DNA of 8,632 bases. Source: Bacteroidia bacterium (GTDB taxonomy: Bacteria > Bacteroidota > Bacteroidia > Cytophagales > Cyclobacteriaceae). The stretch spans positions 1 to 8,632 of the forward strand of contig JAAURZ010000074.1 of the NCBI GenBank assembly GCA_012031955.1. Direction: 5' to 3'. A program made the translations under genes and the position numbers. The stretch's first letter is position 1; every line of letters starts with the position of its first letter. A model generated the notes under the pieces. That model did no database searches and was not told the origin of the DNA. It worked only from the letters and a program-made list of their open reading frames with translations. Positions 5,898 to 8,632 of the stretch are shown here, piece by piece.

Positions 5898-7277
5898 TTA
5901 CAACCCATATTTCTCGAGCCTGCGATATAGCGAGGAGCGAGTCAGGCCGAGTTCGGAGGCTGCCTGCGTAATGTTGCCGTTGTACTTCTTGAGTACTTTC
6001 CGGATCAGCAGCTTTTCAACCTCCTCGAGGTTGTATTGTTCGAGGTTCAGTTGTCCGTCTTCTTTGCCGGTTGCCGGCGTGAAGTTGAAGTCTTCGGGCT
6101 GTAGTACCGATGAGTTACTCAAAATGATGGCGCGCTCAATCGCGTGCTGCAGTTCGCGAATGTTGCCCGGCCAGGGATGCTTGTGCATGCGGGTAAGTGC
6201 AGCATCGCTGATCTTGGAAACTGTTTTGTTATACTTCTCGCCGTAATGTTGAAGAAAATGATTGGCCAGCAAAGGAATGTCTTCCAGCCTTTCGCGCAAA
6301 GCGGGTATTTCAATTTCAATGGTGTTGACGCGGTAGAGGAGGTCCTGGCGGAAACGGTTCTCCTTCACCATTTCATACAGCGGCAGGTTGGTAGCGCAGA
6401 TAAGGCGAATGTTCACAGGCACTTCGCGGTTTGAGCCGACACGGCTCACGCGGCGGTTTTGTAACACCGTGAGCAACTTCGCCTGCAGCGGCATCGACAG
6501 GTTCCCGATTTCGTCCAGAAAAAGTGTGCCGTTGTTGGCGAGTTCAAATCTGCCTGCGCGATCTTCCTTCGCGTCGGTAAAGGAGCCTTTTTTGTGCCCG
6601 AAAAGTTCGCTTTCAAAGAGCGTTTCGGTAATGGAGCCAAGGTCGACGCTCACAAAGTTTTCCTTTTGTCGCGACGAGTTCCTGTGAATGGCGCGCGCGA
6701 TCAATTCTTTGCCCGTGCCGTTTTCACCGAGTATGAGCACATTGGCGTCCGTGCGCGCCACGCGGTCGATCGTTTGAAATATCTTTTGCATGGCCGGGCT
6801 CTGACCTATAATGTCGCGATAGCGGCTGTTCAGCTCCTGGTTGATTTCTTCATTCTTGATCTTGAGATTGTGAATAGTGTCGCGCGACTCGCGCAAGCGC
6901 ATGGCGGAGAAGAGCGTGGCGAGGAGTTTCTCATTCTCCCAGGGTTTCAACACAAAGTCGGTGGCACCTGCCTTGATAGCCTTCACGGCCATTTGCACGT
7001 CGCCGTAGGCGGTAATCAGTACGACTACTGCAGAAGGATCAAGTTGCAGTATTTTTTCCAGCCAATAGTAACCTTCGCTGCCGCTGCTCACATCTTTTGT
7101 GAAATTCATGTCGAGCAGGATCACATCGTAATCCTCGTTGTTCATGAGGGCGGGAATGGCTTCCGGATTTTTCTCAAGGTCTACTTGCGCGAAGTGACGC
7201 TTGAGGTACATTTTAGCAGCTTTAAGCAAGTCTTCGTTATCGTCGACAATCAGAATTTTTCCAATCTTTTGATCCAT
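5898..7277 (-). CDS. NtrC-family sigma-54-dependent response regulator
   Basis: A 459-residue activator of sigma-54 RNA polymerase with the full three-domain layout. The receiver (1-120) has the acidic pair Asp12/Asp13, phospho-acceptor Asp56, Thr89 and Lys111. The AAA+ domain (about 155-385) has Walker A GENGTGKE (184-191), Walker B GTLFLDE (250-256) and arginine-finger region FRQDLLYRVN. The sigma-54 contact loop reads GSFTDA (231-236) instead of GAFTGA. A Fis-type helix-turn-helix (NITQAASELGLTRSSLYRRLEKYGL) ends the protein. The first ATG of MDQKIGKILIVDD fits the receiver family. It is the first gene of the two-component operon and is divergent from the adaptor gene. The sigma-54 promoter and palindrome in the shared gap make that transporter its most likely target. 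Activation would follow Asp56 phosphorylation by the downstream kinase. Confidence 0.95.
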   Translation of the reverse strand: MDQKIGKILIVDDNEDLLKAAKMYLKRHFAQVDLEKNPEAIPALMNNEDYDVILLDMNFTKDVSSGSEGYYWLEKILQLDPSAVVVLITAYGDVQMAVKAIKAGATDFVLKPWENEKLLATLFSAMRLRESRDTIHNLKIKNEEINQELNSRYRDIIGQSPAMQKIFQTIDRVARTDANVLILGENGTGKELIARAIHRNSSRQKENFVSVDLGSITETLFESELFGHKKGSFTDAKEDRAGRFELANNGTLFLDEIGNLSMPLQAKLLTVLQNRRVSRVGSNREVPVNIRLICATNLPLYEMVKENRFRQDLLYRVNTIEIEIPALRERLEDIPLLANHFLQHYGEKYNKTVSKISDAALTRMHKHPWPGNIRELQHAIERAIILSNSSVLQPEDFNFTPATGKEDGQLNLEQYNLEEVEKLLIRKVLKKYNGNITQAASELGLTRSSLYRRLEKYGL

Positions 7278-7437
7278 CTGGAACAGGTCAGGTTAAGTGC
7301 AAAAGTGTATCACTCCAATACACCACTGTCCGATTGTGGGCAAACGGCATACCGAAAGTTGAAACTTCGATCTACGCGCGGGAAACGTGCCTGGTGGCAT
7401 TGTTTTGTCCGTTTTTTCGTTCGCTTGCGGACAGGTA

Positions 7438-7453
7438 CGTTCACATGTGAACG
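7438..7453. promoter_or_regulatory. perfect 16-base palindrome, candidate enhancer (UAS) for the NtrC-like activator
   Basis: CGTTCACATGTGAACG reads the same on both strands. Its centre is about 86 bases upstream of the start site inferred from the sigma-54 promoter, a usual distance for enhancer sites bound by dimers of NtrC-family proteins with Fis-type helix-turn-helix domains. Binding by the adjacent regulator is an inference. Confidence 0.6.
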
Positions 7454-7504
7454 AAAACGGTGCGCTGATTTGCCTGAAAATGGCCCCATTTAACGGTCTG
7501 GCTA

Positions 7505-7521
7505 TTGGCACACTTGTTGGC
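7505..7521 (+). promoter_or_regulatory. sigma-54 (-24/-12) promoter facing the adaptor gene
   Basis: TTGGCACACTTGTTGGC matches the sigma-54 pattern TTGGCACRNNNNTTGCW except that the -12 GC is GG. The GG of the -24 element and the -12 doublet have the required 10-base spacing. Transcription would start near 7532, leaving a leader of about 67 bases before the adaptor ATG at 7599. The presence of a sigma-54 activator gene on the other side supports it. Confidence 0.62.
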
Positions 7522-7598
7522 GCAAGCGTGGTGGACAACTGAAGTTTCAGTGTGTTTCGCCGAAAGGCAATTGGAGACAGATTAACTTAACTTTTCGA

Positions 7599-8632
7599 AT
7601 GGATCGTCAGATTAAAAAGAGGAAATGGACGCTTAAACGTATCGGCGCTTACGGCGGAATTGCATTGTTCGTGGTGTTTGTAGGATACCAGGTACTGTTC
7701 GCCGACCGGAGGTCGAAGCTCAAAGTGGAGAAGGAGAAGATTACTATTTCAACCGTGGAGCGCGGCATTTTCCAGGAACGCATACCTCAGACGGGCACCG
7801 TACAGCCCAGCCGCACGGTGTATCTCGATGCTGTGGAAGGGGGAACGATCAAGCGTGTGGTGGCCGAAAGCGGCGCAATGCTTAAAACCGGAGATATTAT
7901 TCTCGAATTAAGCAACCTCAACCGTGAATTGGCAGTCTTACAGCAGGAAGCAGCATACAACGAAAGTATCAACCGCGTTCGCGAAACACGTTTACAAATT
8001 ACACAGAACGACTTGCAACAGCGTCAGGAACTTGCTCAGATAGATAATGCGTTGGCGATTCTCGAACCGCAGTACAAGCGCGAAAAGGAATTGTTTGAGA
8101 AAAAACTGATATCCAAGCAGGCGTTCGAAAAGACAGAGGCGGACTACCGATACAATCTTCAGCGCCGTTCGATCACCTATGAAGTGTATCGTGCAGACTC
8201 GGTAGACCGGATCCGCCAGGTACGCGAGCAAAACAAGGCAGAGTCAAGGATGAGCTTGAGCCTGGATGGAGTAGGTAAGATACTCGACAACCTCGTTATT
8301 CGTGCGCCGATAGAAGGCCAACTATCGCGCCCCCAACTCGAAGTGGGACAGGCCGTGAATACAGGCCAGCGCCTTGGGCAGATAGATGTAGTGGGAAGCT
8401 ATAAGGTACAGGTGCCGATCGATGAACTTTACTTGCCGAGAATATCGCAGGGGCTGAAGGCAACCACAGATTTTGCCAACAAGACCTACGAACTGGTGAT
8501 CACCTACGTATACCCTACCGTTGAGGGCGGCCGGTTCAATGTAGACATGGATTTTGTGGGTGAAACGCCCGAAGGCATACGCCGGGGCCAATCGCTCCGG
8601 ATGAAGATAGAGTTAGGCCAGTCTTCGGAAGA
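7599..8632 (+). CDS. HlyD/MacA-like membrane fusion (periplasmic adaptor) protein, 3' end outside window
   Basis: An open frame from ATG 7599 (MDRQIKKRKWTLKR) to the window edge, 344 complete codons with no stop. It has a basic cytoplasmic tail and one membrane helix at about residues 15-34 (IGAYGGIALFVVFVGYQVLF). A first lipoyl half follows (about 79-106, GGTIKRVVAESGAMLKTGDIILEL), then a long coiled-coil hairpin (about 107-220) rich in Gln, Glu and Arg. The second lipoyl half is at about 229-262 (LVIRAPIEGQLSRPQLEVGQ), then beta-barrel strands. This is the architecture of adaptors linking an inner-membrane pump to a TolC-type outer-membrane channel. In Bacteroidota, close relatives usually sit before MacB/FtsX-like ABC transporter genes, so those are expected just past the window. 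The sigma-54 promoter upstream and the divergent two-component operon indicate induction by phosphorelay. The exported substrate cannot be inferred. Confidence 0.9.
   Translation, partial: MDRQIKKRKWTLKRIGAYGGIALFVVFVGYQVLFADRRSKLKVEKEKITISTVERGIFQERIPQTGTVQPSRTVYLDAVEGGTIKRVVAESGAMLKTGDIILELSNLNRELAVLQQEAAYNESINRVRETRLQITQNDLQQRQELAQIDNALAILEPQYKREKELFEKKLISKQAFEKTEADYRYNLQRRSITYEVYRADSVDRIRQVREQNKAESRMSLSLDGVGKILDNLVIRAPIEGQLSRPQLEVGQAVNTGQRLGQIDVVGSYKVQVPIDELYLPRISQGLKATTDFANKTYELVITYVYPTVEGGRFNVDMDFVGETPEGIRRGQSLRMKIELGQSSE

Larger units (their letters stand above)
7278..7598. other. divergent regulatory region between regulator and adaptor genes
   Basis: This 321-base gap holds no gene that I can support. 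Besides the palindrome and sigma-54 promoter listed separately, it has an imperfect dyad at 7353-7369 (AAGTT, two bases, AACTT), whose GAAACTTC recurs inverted at 7541-7548 within CTGAA-N2-TTCAG (7539-7550). It also has TGTCCG/CGGACA arms at 7406-7411 and 7428-7433, with a further TGTCCG at 7327-7332. The GG-N10-GC stretch on the minus strand around 7379-7394 is a weak second sigma-54 candidate facing the regulator gene. No clear TAnnTTTG promoter for the regulator gene was found. Confidence 0.6.

Noticed and set aside
7379..7394. Minus-strand sigma-54-like site AGGCACG-N4-CCGC toward the regulator gene
   Set aside because: It keeps GG-N10-GC spacing but the T before GG and the TT before GC are changed; too weak to list as a promoter.
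6594..7493. A 299-codon open frame on the + strand
   Set aside because: It lies mostly antisense to the intact NtrC-like gene, its product has no recognisable domain, and the opposite strand encodes a full three-domain regulator.
7787..8591. Several minus-strand open frames of 61-89 codons
   Set aside because: They are antisense to the membrane fusion protein, whose frame is open to the window edge and shows both lipoyl halves and the coiled coil.
1..8632. CRISPR array, tRNA, rRNA, IS ends or long direct repeats
   Set aside because: I looked for regularly spaced repeats, clover-leaf anticodon-arm signatures, transposase motifs and terminal inverted repeats and saw none.

Overview
The window looks like chromosomal DNA of a Bacteroidota bacterium, most likely a Cytophagales relative. 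The grounds are a Bacteroidota-type -33/-7 promoter (TTG, 20 bases, TATTTTTG), start codons without Shine-Dalgarno sequences, an ECF sigma factor coupled to a membrane-anchored TPR protein, and the style of the NtrC-like regulator, kinase and adaptor proteins. No rRNA, tRNA, CRISPR array, IS element or phage gene was seen. The left half looks accessory and the right half is a regulated transport locus.

Left (1-2532): the 3' end of a CHAT-domain (caspase-like) gene on the + strand meets, tail to tail, a three-gene minus-strand operon: ECF sigma factor, a one-TM anti-sigma-like TPR protein overlapping it by 8 bases, and a 122-residue protein of unknown function. A stand-alone LuxR-type DNA-binding domain is divergent from the sigma gene. 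CHAT protease plus sigma factor plus membrane-held putative anti-sigma factor suggests a proteolysis-controlled transcription switch. That is an inference.

Middle (2596-4473): a TetR-family repressor with a perfect 26-base palindrome over its promoter, followed in an ATGA overlap by a FabF-type beta-ketoacyl-ACP synthase. Both reading frames are broken by one missing base.

Right (4484-8632): a minus-strand pair of NtrC-like sigma-54 activator and NtrY-like histidine kinase, divergent from a HlyD/MacA-like membrane fusion protein that runs off the window. The 321-base gap between them holds a near-consensus sigma-54 promoter facing the adaptor gene and, about 86 bases upstream of the inferred transcription start, a perfect 16-base palindrome placed like an enhancer site. 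This reads as one two-component system controlling an export pump.

Five one-base indels can be inferred from protein logic: near 341, 2896-2900, 3793, 5454-5457 and 5505-5508. Four are missing bases and one is an extra base, all at runs or doublets of one base. Two of them compensate each other inside the kinase. This pattern fits consensus-sequence errors better than gene decay, so the broken genes are probably intact in the organism.
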